A stretch of DNA of 64,000 bases from Dechloromonas sp. CZR5 (GCF_008711155.1 NZ_VUYQ01000010.1:27156-91155), one strand, 5' to 3'; positions 19,144 through 30,159 are shown, counted from the first letter of the stretch. Notes: generated by a model from the letters alone, not told the origin. A program made the numbers and translations.

Positions 19144-20091
19144 ATGCACCACGCCATTGCCATCGTCGCCTTCGAGCGCATCAGCCCTTTCCACCTGTCG
19201 GCGCCCTGCGTGGTATTCGGCGACCGTCATCCGGGCGTACCTCCCTTCGATTTCGCGGTCTGCGCCACCCAGCCCGGCCGGCTGGCGACGACTGCCGGAT
19301 TCTCCATCGTCGTCGAGCACGGCCTCGAAAAGCTGCTCACGGCAGATACCATCATCGTGCCGAGTTGGCGCGACCCGGCGGAACGCGCGCCGGCAGACCT
19401 GCTCGCCGCGCTCGTCGCCGCCCACGAACGCGGAGCACGGATCGTCGGACTCTGCCTCGGCGCCTACGTGCTGGCCCAGGCCGGCCTGCTCGACGGGCGA
19501 GCGGCCACGACCCACTGGGCCTATGCGGAGGATTTCGCCCGACGCCACCCCGGGGTCCGCCTCCAGCCCGACGTGCTCTATCTTGAAGATGGCCGGATGT
19601 TGACCTCGGCCGGCACGGTGGCCGCCATCGACTGCTGCCTGTACATGCTGCGCCAGCAACTGGGGGGAGAAATCGCCAACAGCGTGGCGCGCCGGCTGGT
19701 CGTTCCACCGCATCGCCAGGGCGGGCAAGCCCAGTTCGTCACGCAACCGCTGCCGGCAAACGCAACGGATGCCCGCCTTTCCGGCCTGCTCGACTGGGTG
19801 CGCGCCCATCTCGACCAGGCGCATACGCTGGACAGTCTGGCCGCAAGAGCGACGATGAGTCGCCGGACCTTTACTCGCCACTTCCGCCAGATGACCGGCG
19901 CAACGGTGGGTGCATGGCTGCTCGGCGAACGCCTGGCGCTGGCCCAGCGTCTGCTGGAATCGAGCAGTCATTCGGTGGAAACCGTTTCGAACCTGGCGGG
20001 ATTCGGCTCTGCCGTTTCGTTGCGCCAGCATTTCCGCACGGCCTTCGGCGTCTCGCCGGTGGCGTGGCGCCGGACATTCAGGGACGATTAA
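19144..20091 (+). CDS. GlxA-type AraC family transcriptional regulator
   Basis: The 315-residue protein has a DJ-1/PfpI (class I glutamine amidotransferase-like) sensor domain at about 1-190, with the nucleophile-elbow Cys in VGLCLGAYVLAQAG. A C-terminal AraC double helix-turn-helix follows (TLDSLAARATMSRRTFTRHF and VETVSNLAGFGSAVSLRQHF). The family usually activates adjacent catabolic genes. The divergent isochorismatase-like gene is the obvious candidate target. Confidence 0.85.
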   Translation: MHHAIAIVAFERISPFHLSAPCVVFGDRHPGVPPFDFAVCATQPGRLATTAGFSIVVEHGLEKLLTADTIIVPSWRDPAERAPADLLAALVAAHERGARIVGLCLGAYVLAQAGLLDGRAATTHWAYAEDFARRHPGVRLQPDVLYLEDGRMLTSAGTVAAIDCCLYMLRQQLGGEIANSVARRLVVPPHRQGGQAQFVTQPLPANATDARLSGLLDWVRAHLDQAHTLDSLAARATMSRRTFTRHFRQMTGATVGAWLLGERLALAQRLLESSSHSVETVSNLAGFGSAVSLRQHFRTAFGVSPVAWRRTFRDD

Positions 20092-20993
20092 CCGCCCTGT
20101 TTTGCCTTGGCCCGCGGATGCGCCGCATCGTAAACCTTGGCCAGGTGCTGGAAATCGAGGTGGGTATAGACCTGGGTCGAGGCGATGCTGGCGTGTCCGA
20201 GCATTTCCTGCACCGCCCTCAGGTCACCCGAGGATTGCAGGACGTGCGACGCGAAGGAGTGGCGCAGCATGTGCGGATGCACGTGGGTAGGCAAGCCGAG
20301 CAGGACGGCGCGACGCGCCAGGCGGGATTCGACCATGCGCGGACTGATGCGGGCGCCGCGCACCCCGACGAACAGGGCCGTTTCGTCCGGCCGGGCCAGT
20401 TCGCCCCGGACAGCCCCCCAGGCAGCCAGCGCCTCGCGCGCCTTGCGGCCGACCGGGACCAGGCGCAACTTGTTGCGCTTGCCGAGGACACGGATTTCGC
20501 CTTCGCGCAACACATCATCCAGCACATCGCTATCGAGGGCGACCAGTTCGGCCAGACGCAGGCCGGAAGAATAGAACAACTCGAACATCGCCAGATCGCG
20601 CGCCGCCTGGAGCGCATCGTCGTCTTCCACAGCCTCCAGCAGACGGGCCGTTTCGTCGACCGACAAGGCCTTGGGCAGCAGGCGGGGCGATTTCGGGGGC
20701 CGAATGCCGTCGCACGGATTGGCCGGCACCATGCCGCGCTCGCCGAGCCAGCGGAAAAAGCCGCGCCAGGCCGAAAGCAGGCGGGCCAGCGAACGGCCGG
20801 CCAGACCCTGACCATGCAATTGGGCGACAAAGCGGCGAACATGATGGACCTGCACACCGGCCAGCGGAAGGTCGCCGGCGGCAGCGAGCAGCTTGCCGAT
20901 ATCCCGCCGATAGTTCGACAGGGTGTGCGGCGACATCCGGCGCTGCGCCGAAAGTTCGGTCAGCCAGGCGTCTACCGCCGCAACAGGGGTCAC
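20088..20993 (-). CDS. xerC: Tyrosine recombinase XerC
   Basis: XerC resolves chromosome dimers at dif together with XerD. The 301-residue product has the N-terminal SAM-like core-binding domain (WLTELSAQRRMSPHTLSNYRR). The catalytic set is Arg in SSGLRLAEL (about 145), HMLRHSF (His241/Arg244), His267 and nucleophile Tyr276 in STQVYTHLDF. I start at the GTG at 20993, which overlaps the DUF484 stop; the longer frame upstream is the DUF484 gene in another phase. Position after dapF-DUF484 is the classical one. Confidence 0.93.
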   Translation of the reverse strand: MTPVAAVDAWLTELSAQRRMSPHTLSNYRRDIGKLLAAAGDLPLAGVQVHHVRRFVAQLHGQGLAGRSLARLLSAWRGFFRWLGERGMVPANPCDGIRPPKSPRLLPKALSVDETARLLEAVEDDDALQAARDLAMFELFYSSGLRLAELVALDSDVLDDVLREGEIRVLGKRNKLRLVPVGRKAREALAAWGAVRGELARPDETALFVGVRGARISPRMVESRLARRAVLLGLPTHVHPHMLRHSFASHVLQSSGDLRAVQEMLGHASIASTQVYTHLDFQHLAKVYDAAHPRAKAKQGG

Positions 20994-21661
20994 AGCACGC
21001 TCTTGGTCACCCGGGCGAGGGCTGCGGACACCATCTCGCCGAGGCGTTCGAGATAGAGGGTCCCCATGTCGGCATAGAAGCGCTGCATATCCTCGCTGCC
21101 GAGGGCGATCATGCCGATGGTTCCACCGCCGTTGCGCAGGGCGATCAGCGCCTGCGAACGGATATGGGAAGCATGCTCGCCGAACCACGAGGCGGTGCCG
21201 AAGCCGGCGGTCGAACCGCAGTACGGGCGAGCCAAGGTCTCGGCGAAGACCTGCAGTTCCTCGCTGACCGCCGCGAACTCGGGCAGATCTTCGATGCCTT
21301 CCGGCTTGTCCCACAGGCGCAGGGCGACGTGCGGCACCGAGAAATCATCGCGCAGGTGGAAATTGAGCAGGTGAATCACGGCCTGGAAGGTTTCAGCGGC
21401 GACCAGCGCCACCGCAAGGCGATGTACTTTCTCGCTGATGGCGTCGTTTTCCTCGCCGAAGGCGATCAACTCGGCCAGCTTGCTCTCGGTCGTCCGGTTT
21501 TTGTCGCGCAAGGTCAGCATCTGGCGCTCAGCCAGCGACACCGCCCGGCCACCATGCGGGTGCGGCACGAAAATCTGTGCCATCAGGTCGGCGTATTGTT
21601 CGAAAAAGCTCGGATTGTTCTTCAGATAGTCCGCGATTTCCTCGGGGAACATGGCGCTCAT
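20990..21661 (-). CDS. DUF484 family (GAF-like) protein
   Basis: The 223-residue protein has the family start ([34 protein letters not shown]), a coiled coil at about 40-85 and a GAF-like domain ending [13 protein letters not shown]. Function is unknown; the gene is conserved between dapF and xerC in many proteobacteria. It overlaps dapF upstream and xerC downstream by 3-4 bases. Confidence 0.9.
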   Translation of the reverse strand: MSAMFPEEIADYLKNNPSFFEQYADLMAQIFVPHPHGGRAVSLAERQMLTLRDKNRTTESKLAELIAFGEENDAISEKVHRLAVALVAAETFQAVIHLLNFHLRDDFSVPHVALRLWDKPEGIEDLPEFAAVSEELQVFAETLARPYCGSTAGFGTASWFGEHASHIRSQALIALRNGGGTIGMIALGSEDMQRFYADMGTLYLERLGEMVSAALARVTKSVL

Positions 21662-22488
21662 AATTCAATTTCTCCAGAAAATACGGTAACCGCCGGGCCG
21701 GTCATCAGGACCGGGCGGCCAAGGCCGCCCCAGGCGATGCTCAAATCTCCGCCCCGCGTCGTCACCCTGACCGGTGAATCGAGCAGGCTGCGGCGAATCC
21801 CGGCAACGGCGGCGGCACAAGCGCCGGTACCGCAGGCCATGGTTTCGCCCGAACCGCGCTCATAGACGCGCAACTTGATGGAATGACGATCGACGATCTG
21901 CATGAAGCCGGCATTGACCCGCTTCGGGAAACGCTCGTGACGCTCGATCAAGGGGCCGTGCTGCCCGACCGGATGGGTCTCGACGTCATCGACGACCTGC
22001 ACGGCATGTGGATTGCCCATCGAGACGACGGTCGTCTCCAGGGTTTCGTCGGCCACATCGAGCAGGTGGATGATCACGTCCTCGTCCGCCATGAACGGAA
22101 TCTCCGCCGGCAGGAAACGCGGCTCGCCCATATCGACGGTGACATTGCCGTCGGCCTCGAGGCGCGGCTCGATGGTGCCCTTGAGCGTCTCGACTCGAAT
22201 CTGCCGCTTGTCGGTCAGACCCTGATCATGAACGAAACGCACGAAGCAGCGCGCACCGTTGCCACACTGCTCGACCTCGCCGCCATCGGCGTTGAAGATG
22301 CGATAACGGAAATCGATGCCGGACTGCATCGCCTTTTCAACCAGAAGAATCTGATCGCAGCCGACGCCAAAGTGGCGGTCGGCCAGATAGACCAGTTGTT
22401 CCGGGCTCAGGGAAACCTGTTGGCGCACGCCGTCGAGGACAACGAAATCGTTGCCCAGACCATGCATCTTGGAGAATTTGAGTTTCAC
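21658..22488 (-). CDS. dapF: Diaminopimelate epimerase
   Basis: DapF converts LL- to meso-diaminopimelate for lysine and peptidoglycan synthesis without a cofactor, using two cysteines. Here these are Cys75 in [10 protein letters not shown] and Cys219 in [10 protein letters not shown]. Product length (276 aa) is normal. It overlaps DUF484 by 4 bases and follows the GNAT gene after 60 bp. Confidence 0.96.
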   Translation of the reverse strand: MKLKFSKMHGLGNDFVVLDGVRQQVSLSPEQLVYLADRHFGVGCDQILLVEKAMQSGIDFRYRIFNADGGEVEQCGNGARCFVRFVHDQGLTDKRQIRVETLKGTIEPRLEADGNVTVDMGEPRFLPAEIPFMADEDVIIHLLDVADETLETTVVSMGNPHAVQVVDDVETHPVGQHGPLIERHERFPKRVNAGFMQIVDRHSIKLRVYERGSGETMACGTGACAAAVAGIRRSLLDSPVRVTTRGGDLSIAWGGLGRPVLMTGPAVTVFSGEIEL

Positions 22489-22548
22489 GTGCGGCTCCGC
22501 TGAATGACTCGGAAAATCATAGCAGAGACAGCACGTTGCCCAAAATTC

Positions 22549-23055
22549 TTAAAGCTTCTTCTCCATCACGTAATCGTCCATGACGTAGCCGCGGCCGATG
22601 TCATCGACCATCACTTCACGGACGACGAAGCCGTATTTTTTGTACGAGTTGATGGCATTCACGTTGCGCTTGTTCACCTGCAGGATTACACAGGGATAGC
22701 CTGCCTTTCTGGCCCGTTCAGCGACGTTGGAGATCAACTGTCCGCCGACACCACGCCGCTGGACGTCCGGATGGATGTAGAGCTTGTCGAGCTTGAACTC
22801 GCCCTTGTGGATTTCGCTGAAGGCGAAGCCGACACGACGCCCCTCGTGGAAAGCCTGGTCGAGCCATTTGTGGAGATCTTCCAGGTCGTCGTACAGACGC
22901 TCGTGCCCATAGCGCTGCTCGAGCATGAAATCGATCTGCTCCTGGGTGATGATGCCGGGGTAGGTCGCCTGCCAGATTTCGCGGGCCAAGGCGGCGATGG
23001 CCGGCACATCGGGCGGCGTCACCGGGCGGATTTCGACGTTCAGGTTGCTGTTCAT
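22549..23055 (-). CDS. GNAT family N-acetyltransferase
   Basis: The 168-residue protein has the GNAT acetyl-CoA loop around DVQRRGVGGQLISNVAERA and a substrate-side helix (IAALAREIWQATYPGIIT). The C-terminal YKKYGFVVREVMVDDIG is typical of small-molecule acetyltransferases. The substrate is unknown. It overlaps the acyltransferase gene by 4 bases, so it belongs to the lpxL-dapF run. Confidence 0.8.
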   Translation of the reverse strand: MNSNLNVEIRPVTPPDVPAIAALAREIWQATYPGIITQEQIDFMLEQRYGHERLYDDLEDLHKWLDQAFHEGRRVGFAFSEIHKGEFKLDKLYIHPDVQRRGVGGQLISNVAERARKAGYPCVILQVNKRNVNAINSYKKYGFVVREVMVDDIGRGYVMDDYVMEKKL

Positions 23056-23927
23056 TTATAAAACCTCTGTTCTCCGGGTGGCCGGGTCTTGAAGCGCTTG
23101 TGCAACCAGAAGTACTGCTCCGGCATGCGCAGTACCTGGCTTTCGATGAACTGATTCATGAATTCCGTATCGGCTTCGACGCTCTCGCCAGGGAAGTTCT
23201 CCCAGGGCGGCATCACTTCGATGTCGTAGCCGTCAGGAGACTGCCGGCAAATCACCGGCACGACACGGGCGCCGGTAAGGCGAACCAGCCGCGACAGCGC
23301 CGGGATGGTCGCCGCCTGGACACCGAAAAAGGGCACGAAAATCGACTCGTTCGGCCCGAAATCCATGTCCGGCAAGTAGTAGAACGGATGGCCGTCCTTC
23401 ATCGCCTTGACGATCTTGCGCATCCCGTCCTGTCGCGACAGCAGGACAGCCTTGTTGAAACGCATCCGCCCATCATAGAGCAGCTTGTTCAGAACGGGAT
23501 TCTTCTGCATGGAAAAGACGCTGCAGCCGACAACGTGCATCGACACCACCGTCCCACCGGCGTCGAGTCCGACGAAATGCGGCGTCAGCAGGATGACCGG
23601 ACGTCCCTGCGGATCGGTCAGATTTTCCGTTCCGTGGATACGAATGATGCGCTCCAGGCGCTCCTTCGAAGCCCACCAGCCCAGTGTGCGATCCAGCACG
23701 GCCTGGGCGAAGGCGACGAAATGCCGCCTGGCAATGTCTTCGCGCTCGGCTTCGGTTTTATCCGGGAAACAGAGGCGCAGATTGATCAAGGCAACCTTGC
23801 GCCGCTCTCGCCCCAGGGCATAGAGCAATCGCCCCAAACCCCGGCCGAGCGCCCGCAGGAGCGGCAAAGGCAACCAGTGCAGCAACCACAGGAAACCGAC
23901 AAGAAGGTAGGTGAAAAAGACTTTCAA
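23052..23927 (-). CDS. lpxL: Lipid A late acyltransferase (LpxL/HtrB family), copy 1
   Basis: The product adds a secondary acyl chain to Kdo2-lipid IVA at the inner membrane. The 291-residue protein has an N-terminal membrane anchor (FFTYLLVGFLWLLHWLPL). The catalytic H-x4-D motif is in LLTPHFVGLDAGG near residue 115, and DMDFGPNESIFVPFFG and EQYFWLHKRFKTRP are present. It lies 3 bp after a second member of the same family, so the strain probably installs two different acyl chains. Which is LpxL and which LpxM-like cannot be fixed by sequence. Confidence 0.85.
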   Translation of the reverse strand: MKVFFTYLLVGFLWLLHWLPLPLLRALGRGLGRLLYALGRERRKVALINLRLCFPDKTEAEREDIARRHFVAFAQAVLDRTLGWWASKERLERIIRIHGTENLTDPQGRPVILLTPHFVGLDAGGTVVSMHVVGCSVFSMQKNPVLNKLLYDGRMRFNKAVLLSRQDGMRKIVKAMKDGHPFYYLPDMDFGPNESIFVPFFGVQAATIPALSRLVRLTGARVVPVICRQSPDGYDIEVMPPWENFPGESVEADTEFMNQFIESQVLRMPEQYFWLHKRFKTRPPGEQRFYK

Positions 23928-23930
23928 GGA

Positions 23931-24773
23931 TCACTCCGCCGGCGGCGCTTCGGCGCCCCCCGGTCGCTTGTAGCGGTTATAGCCCCACAGGTATTGGGTC
24001 GGGCACTGGCGAATCAGGGTTTCGATCTCGTGATTGATCTGCTGCGCCCGCTCGATGGTCGACCCAGCCAGGGGGCTGGTCGGCTGCGAAAAATGGATGC
24101 GGAACCCGCGCCCGCCCGGCAGGCGCTCCCCCCAGGTGAGCAGGGAAACGGCATTGGTCTCGGTCAGCCGCGCCGCCAGCGTCATGGTATAGGCGTAACG
24201 CCCGAAAAACTTCAGCCAGACGCCCTCCCCGGTCTTGGGTGCCTGATCCGGCAGCATGCCGACCATCTCGCCCTTCTTCAGCGCCTTGATCAGCGCACGC
24301 ACGCCGGACAGGTCGGCCGGCGCCAGGTGCAGGTGCTCGCGCTTGCGGCCCATCAAAATCAGTTCGTTGGCAGCGGTCGATTTGGGCTCGCGGTACAAGA
24401 CCGTGATATCGCCAAAGGATGACAGGTACTGGGCGGTGATTTCGAAACAGCCGAGGTGCGGCGTCAGGAAGACAATACCCTTGCCGGCGGAGCGCGCCGC
24501 TTCGACATGCTCCCAGCCGACGACCTCGGCGACCAGCGGCACCGCCTCGTCCAGCGGCCGCATCCAGATCCGCGCCAGTTCGACCATCTGCTTGCCGGTT
24601 TCTGCGGCAACGGCACCGCGAATGGAGGCATCAATACCGGCCTGTGCCAGGTTGTCCTGCAGGTGGCGACGATAGGTCGGCGACAGCCCGTAAATCAGCC
24701 GGCCAAGCATCCCGCCAAGGGTATGCAACACGCACAACGGGAGCAGGGAAAGAAGGCGAAAGAGAAAAACCAT
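23931..24773 (-). CDS. Lipid A late acyltransferase (LpxL/HtrB family), copy 2
   Basis: The 280-residue protein has the same architecture as its neighbour. It has an N-terminal hydrophobic anchor and the catalytic H-x4-E motif in FLTPHLGCFEITAQY near residue 115. It also has GMLPDQAPKTGEGVWLKFFG and a C-terminal TQYLWGYNRYKRPGG. It is first in a minus-strand run (acyltransferase, acyltransferase, GNAT, dapF, DUF484, xerC) and divergent from metK across 158 bp. Confidence 0.85.
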   Translation of the reverse strand: MVFLFRLLSLLPLCVLHTLGGMLGRLIYGLSPTYRRHLQDNLAQAGIDASIRGAVAAETGKQMVELARIWMRPLDEAVPLVAEVVGWEHVEAARSAGKGIVFLTPHLGCFEITAQYLSSFGDITVLYREPKSTAANELILMGRKREHLHLAPADLSGVRALIKALKKGEMVGMLPDQAPKTGEGVWLKFFGRYAYTMTLAARLTETNAVSLLTWGERLPGGRGFRIHFSQPTSPLAGSTIERAQQINHEIETLIRQCPTQYLWGYNRYKRPGGAEAPPAE

Positions 24774-24847
24774 GAGGCCCCGGGGGTTGAATCCCCCTGA
24801 GAAAAGGTTACCATTATGTAATCGCCGAGTTAAACAGACAACTTGCG

Positions 24848-24927
24848 GGGCGATTCACAAATTCTGCTAAAGCGTCGCCTGCTCGTGGTCCAAAGCTGGT
24901 AACGCCGGATCAAAGGACCACTGGAGC
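24848..24927 (+). promoter_or_regulatory. Structured leader of metK
   Basis: Two hairpins precede the metK start. The first pairs GGCGA (24849-24853) with TCGCC (24875-24879). The second is a perfect 7-bp stem, GTGGTCC (24885-24891) with GGACCAC (24915-24921), that ends one base before the GGAG ribosome site (24923-24926). The loop can form an inner CTGG/CCGG stem. A translational switch is plausible; it matches no SAM riboswitch class I know. Confidence 0.45.
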
Positions 24928-24931
24928 ATTC

Positions 24932-26095
24932 ATGAGCGATTATCTCTTCACCTCGGAATCTGTTGGCGAAGGCCACCCCGACAAGGTTGCCGACCAGATT
25001 TCCGACGCCATCCTCGACGCCATCCTGTCCCAGGACAAGCATTCCCGCGTCGCCGCCGAAACCCTGTGCAACACCGGCCTGGTCGTGCTGGCCGGTGAAA
25101 TCACCACCAACGCCAACGTCGATTACATCCAGGTCGCCCGCGACACCATCAAGCGCATCGGCTACGACAACACCGAATACGGCATCGACTACAAGGGCTG
25201 CGCCGTGCTCGTCGCCTACGACAAGCAGAGTCCGGACATCGCCCAGGGCGTGAACGCCGCCTACGACGACAACCTCGGCCAAGGCGCCGGCGATCAGGGC
25301 CTGATGTTCGGCTACGCCTGTGACGAAACCCCGTCGCTGATGCCGCTGCCAATCTACCTGTCGCACCGACTGGTCGAGCGCCAAGCCATGCTGCGCAAGG
25401 ACGGCCGCCTGCCGTGGGCCCGTCCGGACGCCAAGTCGCAGGTCACCATCCGCTACGTCGATGGCAAGCCGCACTCGATCGACACCGTCGTGCTGTCCAC
25501 CCAGCACTCGCCGGACATCAGCCTGGAAGACCTGCGCGAAGCCACCATCGAGCAGATCATCAAGCCGGTGCTGCCGAAGGAACTGATCAAAGGCGACATC
25601 AAGTTCCTGGTCAACCCGACCGGCCGCTTCGTCGTCGGCGGTCCGCAAGGCGACTGCGGCCTGACCGGCCGCAAGATCATCGTCGACACCTACGGCGGTG
25701 CCGCACCGCACGGCGGTGGCGCATTCTCCGGCAAGGACCCGTCCAAGGTCGACCGCTCCGCTGCCTACGCAACGCGCTACGTCGCCAAGAACATCGTCGC
25801 CGCGGGCCTCGCTTCGCGCTGCCTGGTGCAGGTTTCCTACGCCATCGGTGTTGCCGAACCGACCTCGATCATGGTCGAGACCTACGGCACCGGCAAGGTC
25901 AGCAACGAAACCCTGACCACCCTGGTTCGCAAGCACTTCGATCTGCGCCCGAAGGGTATCGTCAACATGCTCGACCTGCTGCGTCCGATCTACCAGAAGA
26001 CCGCCGCCTATGGCCACTTTGGCCGCGACGAGCCGGAATTCAGCTGGGAAGCGACGGATCGCGCCAACTTGCTCAAGTCGGATGCCGGCCTGTAA
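24932..26095 (+). CDS. metK: S-adenosylmethionine synthetase
   Basis: MetK makes SAM from methionine and ATP. The 387-residue protein has the conserved GEGHPDK near residue 12 and ATP/Mg-binding [14 protein letters not shown] near 115. It also has the P-loop-like [19 protein letters not shown] near 260. It is followed by a terminator and starts a methionine-cycle region (metK, ahcY, metF within 6 kb). Confidence 0.98.
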   Translation: MSDYLFTSESVGEGHPDKVADQISDAILDAILSQDKHSRVAAETLCNTGLVVLAGEITTNANVDYIQVARDTIKRIGYDNTEYGIDYKGCAVLVAYDKQSPDIAQGVNAAYDDNLGQGAGDQGLMFGYACDETPSLMPLPIYLSHRLVERQAMLRKDGRLPWARPDAKSQVTIRYVDGKPHSIDTVVLSTQHSPDISLEDLREATIEQIIKPVLPKELIKGDIKFLVNPTGRFVVGGPQGDCGLTGRKIIVDTYGGAAPHGGGAFSGKDPSKVDRSAAYATRYVAKNIVAAGLASRCLVQVSYAIGVAEPTSIMVETYGTGKVSNETLTTLVRKHFDLRPKGIVNMLDLLRPIYQKTAAYGHFGRDEPEFSWEATDRANLLKSDAGL

Positions 26096-26120
26096 TACAT
26101 AGGCTTTGTGAAGATTTGCG

Positions 26121-26148
26121 AAAAGGGAGCCAAATGCGCTCCCTTTTT
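26121..26148 (+). terminator. Rho-independent terminator after metK
   Basis: A 10-bp stem (AAAAGGGAGC / GCTCCCTTTT) with a 7-base loop is followed by T. It lies 26 bases after the metK stop. Confidence 0.85.
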
Positions 26149-26165
26149 CGTTAAAATCAGCAAAT

Positions 26166-27371
26166 ATGTTGAAGAAAATTCCCGTCGAAAAATTGACGCT
26201 GGGCATGCACCTGCAAGCTTTCTGCGGCGCCTGGCTGGATCACCCATTCTGGCGGACCAAGTTTGTCCTGACTGACCCGAACGATCTGCTCCTCATTGCG
26301 GAAAGCCCGATCAAGGAGGTTTGGATCGACATTTCCAAAGGCGGCGACGTGGACACTGCTGCCGGCGAAATCATGACCGAAGTGGTCAGTGCGGCAGATA
26401 TTCCACCCGAACAACCGGTCGTCCAGGAAAAAGCGTCCTTCACCGACGAGGTCAAACGCGCCACGAAAATTGTCGCCAAGGGCAAGGAAGCCGTTGTCTC
26501 CATGTTCCAGGAAGCGCGCATGGGCAAGGCCATCGAGGCCGAAGCGGCAGCGCCATTGGTCGAGGAAATTTCGAATTCTGTGATGCGCAACCCGGGTGCG
26601 CTGATCAGCTTGGCTCGACTGAAAACGGCCGACGACTACACCTTCATGCATTCCGTGGCCGTTTGCGCGCTGATGATCGCGCTGGCCCGCCAGTTGGACC
26701 TTGACGAACAGCAGGTCCGCGAGGCTGGCATGGCCGGCCTGTTGCACGACTTGGGCAAGGCGATGATTCCGCTTGAGGTGCTCAACAAGCCGGGCAAGCT
26801 GACCGACGAGGAATTTGCGCTGGTCAAGACGCACCCCGAGGAAGGCCACAAGCTGCTACTGGAAGGCAGCGGTGTCAGCGAGGTGACCAAGGATGTCTGC
26901 CTCCACCATCACGAAAAAATCGACGGCAGCGGTTATCCCAAGGGCCTGAACGGCGAGACGATGAGCCTGTTCGCCAAGATGGGCGCAGTCTGCGACGTAT
27001 ACGACGCCGTCACGTCCAACCGCCCCTACAAGGCCGGCTGGGACCCGGCCGAGTCGATCAAGCGCATGGCCGAATGGACCGGCCATTTCGACCCGATGGT
27101 CTTCCAGGCTTTCGTCAAGAGTCTGGGCATCTACCCGATCGGCTCGCTGGTCAAGCTGGCCTCCGGGAAATTGGGGGTCGTCATCGAACAAGGCGAACAA
27201 TCCCTGCTCAAGCCGAAGGTGAAGATTTTCTTCTCAACCAAGTCGCAGGCATATATCAAGCCGGAGGTGATCGACCTTGCGCGCAGCCCGGAAAAAATCG
27301 CCGGACGCGAAGATGCTGCCAAGTGGGGGATCAAGGACGTCGACCACTACTGGGCCGGCGACAAAGGCTGA
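26166..27371 (+). CDS. HD-GYP domain phosphodiesterase with DUF3391
   Basis: This is a predicted cyclic-di-GMP hydrolase of 401 residues. The N-terminal DUF3391 domain (KIPVEKLTLGMHLQAF) spans about 1-130. The HD-GYP domain has HD in GLLHDLGKAMIP near 195, HHEKIDGSGYPKGL near 255 and the following DVYDAVTSNRPYK. All metal ligands expected for an active enzyme look present. It sits between metK and the SAH riboswitch, on the same strand but behind a terminator, so it has its own promoter. Confidence 0.88.
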   Translation: MLKKIPVEKLTLGMHLQAFCGAWLDHPFWRTKFVLTDPNDLLLIAESPIKEVWIDISKGGDVDTAAGEIMTEVVSAADIPPEQPVVQEKASFTDEVKRATKIVAKGKEAVVSMFQEARMGKAIEAEAAAPLVEEISNSVMRNPGALISLARLKTADDYTFMHSVAVCALMIALARQLDLDEQQVREAGMAGLLHDLGKAMIPLEVLNKPGKLTDEEFALVKTHPEEGHKLLLEGSGVSEVTKDVCLHHHEKIDGSGYPKGLNGETMSLFAKMGAVCDVYDAVTSNRPYKAGWDPAESIKRMAEWTGHFDPMVFQAFVKSLGIYPIGSLVKLASGKLGVVIEQGEQSLLKPKVKIFFSTKSQAYIKPEVIDLARSPEKIAGREDAAKWGIKDVDHYWAGDKG

Positions 27372-27397
27372 AATCCGGCCGAAAACCGGTTTATAAT
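27368..27397 (+). promoter_or_regulatory. Promoter for the SAH riboswitch-ahcY transcript
   Basis: A perfect TATAAT at 27392-27397 lies 18 bp after CTGAAA (27368-27373, 4/6 to the -35 consensus). Transcription would start a few bases before the riboswitch 5' stem at 27408, which is what such an RNA needs. Confidence 0.6.
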
Positions 27398-27407
27398 CCG
27401 CAACCTA

Positions 27408-27475
27408 CCGAGGGGCGCTGCAGGAGCACGATGATCAACATCGCTCCCAGGCTCGGTTTAAAACGGCGCTCACTG
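27408..27475 (+). promoter_or_regulatory. S-adenosylhomocysteine (SAH) riboswitch
   Basis: The element has the SAH riboswitch layout. P1 pairs CCGAG (27408-27412) with CTCGG (27452-27456). A hairpin pairs GGAGC (27423-27427) with GCTCC (27443-27447). A pseudoknot pairs GGCGC near 27414 with the GGCGCTCAC near 27465. It lies about 85 bases before ahcY, the usual target. SAH accumulation turns on its hydrolase. Downstream a CCCTGC/GCAGGG hairpin (27481-27497) may form the expression platform. Confidence 0.9.
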
Positions 27476-27558
27476 ATCAACCCTGCCGGGCGCAGGGGGC
27501 CGCCGGTGAGCAACAACGCCGTTATTCCCCTCCCCGTCACAGTTCCTAGGAGCTTACT

Positions 27559-28971
<1,413 letters not shown>

Positions 28972-28980
28972 GCGACCGCC

Positions 28981-29325
28981 ATGCTGAACCTGCTCGCTGT
29001 CTGGATCGTCAATGCGCTAGCCCTGCTGGCGCTGCCGTATGTCGTACCGACGATTCAGATAGCCGGGTTCGGCACCGCCCTGTTGGTCGCCATCGTACTC
29101 GGTCTGATCAACACGCTGCTCAGGCCCTTGTTGATCCTGCTCACGCTGCCGGCGACGCTGCTCACACTGGGCCTGTTCATCTTCGTCATCAACGCCCTGC
29201 TCTTCATGCTGGCCGGCAACCTGATCGGCGGATTCCATGTCGGCGGATTCTGGCCGGCCCTGTTGGGGTCGATCGGTTACAGCCTGATTTCCTGGCTGCT
29301 CAGCGCGATTCTGCTGAGAAAGTAA
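28981..29325 (+). CDS. Four-helix holin-like membrane protein
   Basis: The 114-residue protein is almost wholly hydrophobic with four predicted transmembrane helices and the family motif GLINTLLRPLLILLTLPATLLTLG. It belongs to the phage holin superfamily IV type (Pfam DUF-type membrane proteins), often found between ahcY and metF in betaproteobacteria. No lytic role is implied by context. Confidence 0.8.
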   Translation: MLNLLAVWIVNALALLALPYVVPTIQIAGFGTALLVAIVLGLINTLLRPLLILLTLPATLLTLGLFIFVINALLFMLAGNLIGGFHVGGFWPALLGSIGYSLISWLLSAILLRK

Positions 29326-29337
29326 GCCAATTCACCG

Positions 29338-30159
29338 ATGAGCATGAACTCCTTCCATGCGCGGCAAAAAAAGCCGCGTCCGGCACGCGAACCGTCGACC
29401 GAACGCCCGGCCGGCATGTCGCGGGCGGATGCCCTGCTCGTCGCCCAGAAACTGGCCCCCTCCCGTACGGCTGCCCAGTGGCTGATCAAGGAAGGCCGCG
29501 TCAGCTGGCAAGGTGGCCGGATCAACAAGCCGGCCATGGATTTGCCGGACGATACGCCACTGATCGTCGCGGCCGACCCAAACGGACATTTTGTGTCGCG
29601 CGGCGGGCAGAAGCTGTCGGGTGCGCTGGCACACACCGGGATAGCGGCGGGCGGCAAGGTCTGCCTCGACGTCGGGCAATCGACCGGCGGCTTCACCGAC
29701 GCGCTGTTGCAGAACGGTGCCCGGCACGTTGTCGGCATCGATGTCGGGCATGACCAGCTGCATGTCCAATTGCGTGCCGATCCGGCCGTCACGGCGATCG
29801 AAGGTGTCAACTGTCGCACCCTGAGCGCGGCCGATCTCGGCAACGCCTTTCCGGAGGGGGGCTTCGACCTGATCGTCGGCGATGTCTCCTTCATCTCCAT
29901 GACCCTTATCCTGCCTCGCTTACCCGCCCTCCTCGCGCCACACGGCGACATGCTGCTGCTCGTCAAGCCACAGTTCGAGGTTGGCCCTGACAACATCGGC
30001 AAGGGCGGCATCGTCCGCGACACCGGACTCTACGTCGATGTCGAACGCAAGCTGCGGGACTGTGCCCGCATCCTCGGCCTGACCGTTCGCGGCTGGCTGG
30101 ACAGCCCGATTACCGGCGGTGATGGCAACCGCGAATTCTTCATCTGGTTGAACAAATGA
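29338..30159 (+). CDS. tlyA: TlyA-family rRNA methyltransferase
   Basis: The 273-residue protein has an N-terminal S4 domain (MSRADALLVAQKLAPSRTAA) and an FtsJ-like methyltransferase domain. The SAM motif DVGQSTGGFTDALLQ lies near residue 103 and GDVSFISMTLILPRL near 180. Family members 2'-O-methylate 16S/23S rRNA cytidines and are often mis-annotated as haemolysins. Its stop overlaps the metF start by 4 bases. Confidence 0.88.
   Translation: MSMNSFHARQKKPRPAREPSTERPAGMSRADALLVAQKLAPSRTAAQWLIKEGRVSWQGGRINKPAMDLPDDTPLIVAADPNGHFVSRGGQKLSGALAHTGIAAGGKVCLDVGQSTGGFTDALLQNGARHVVGIDVGHDQLHVQLRADPAVTAIEGVNCRTLSAADLGNAFPEGGFDLIVGDVSFISMTLILPRLPALLAPHGDMLLLVKPQFEVGPDNIGKGGIVRDTGLYVDVERKLRDCARILGLTVRGWLDSPITGGDGNREFFIWLNK

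Noticed and set aside
28981..29325. Holin-like gene as sign of a prophage
   Set aside because: It is embedded in a housekeeping methionine-cycle operon without any other phage gene nearby.
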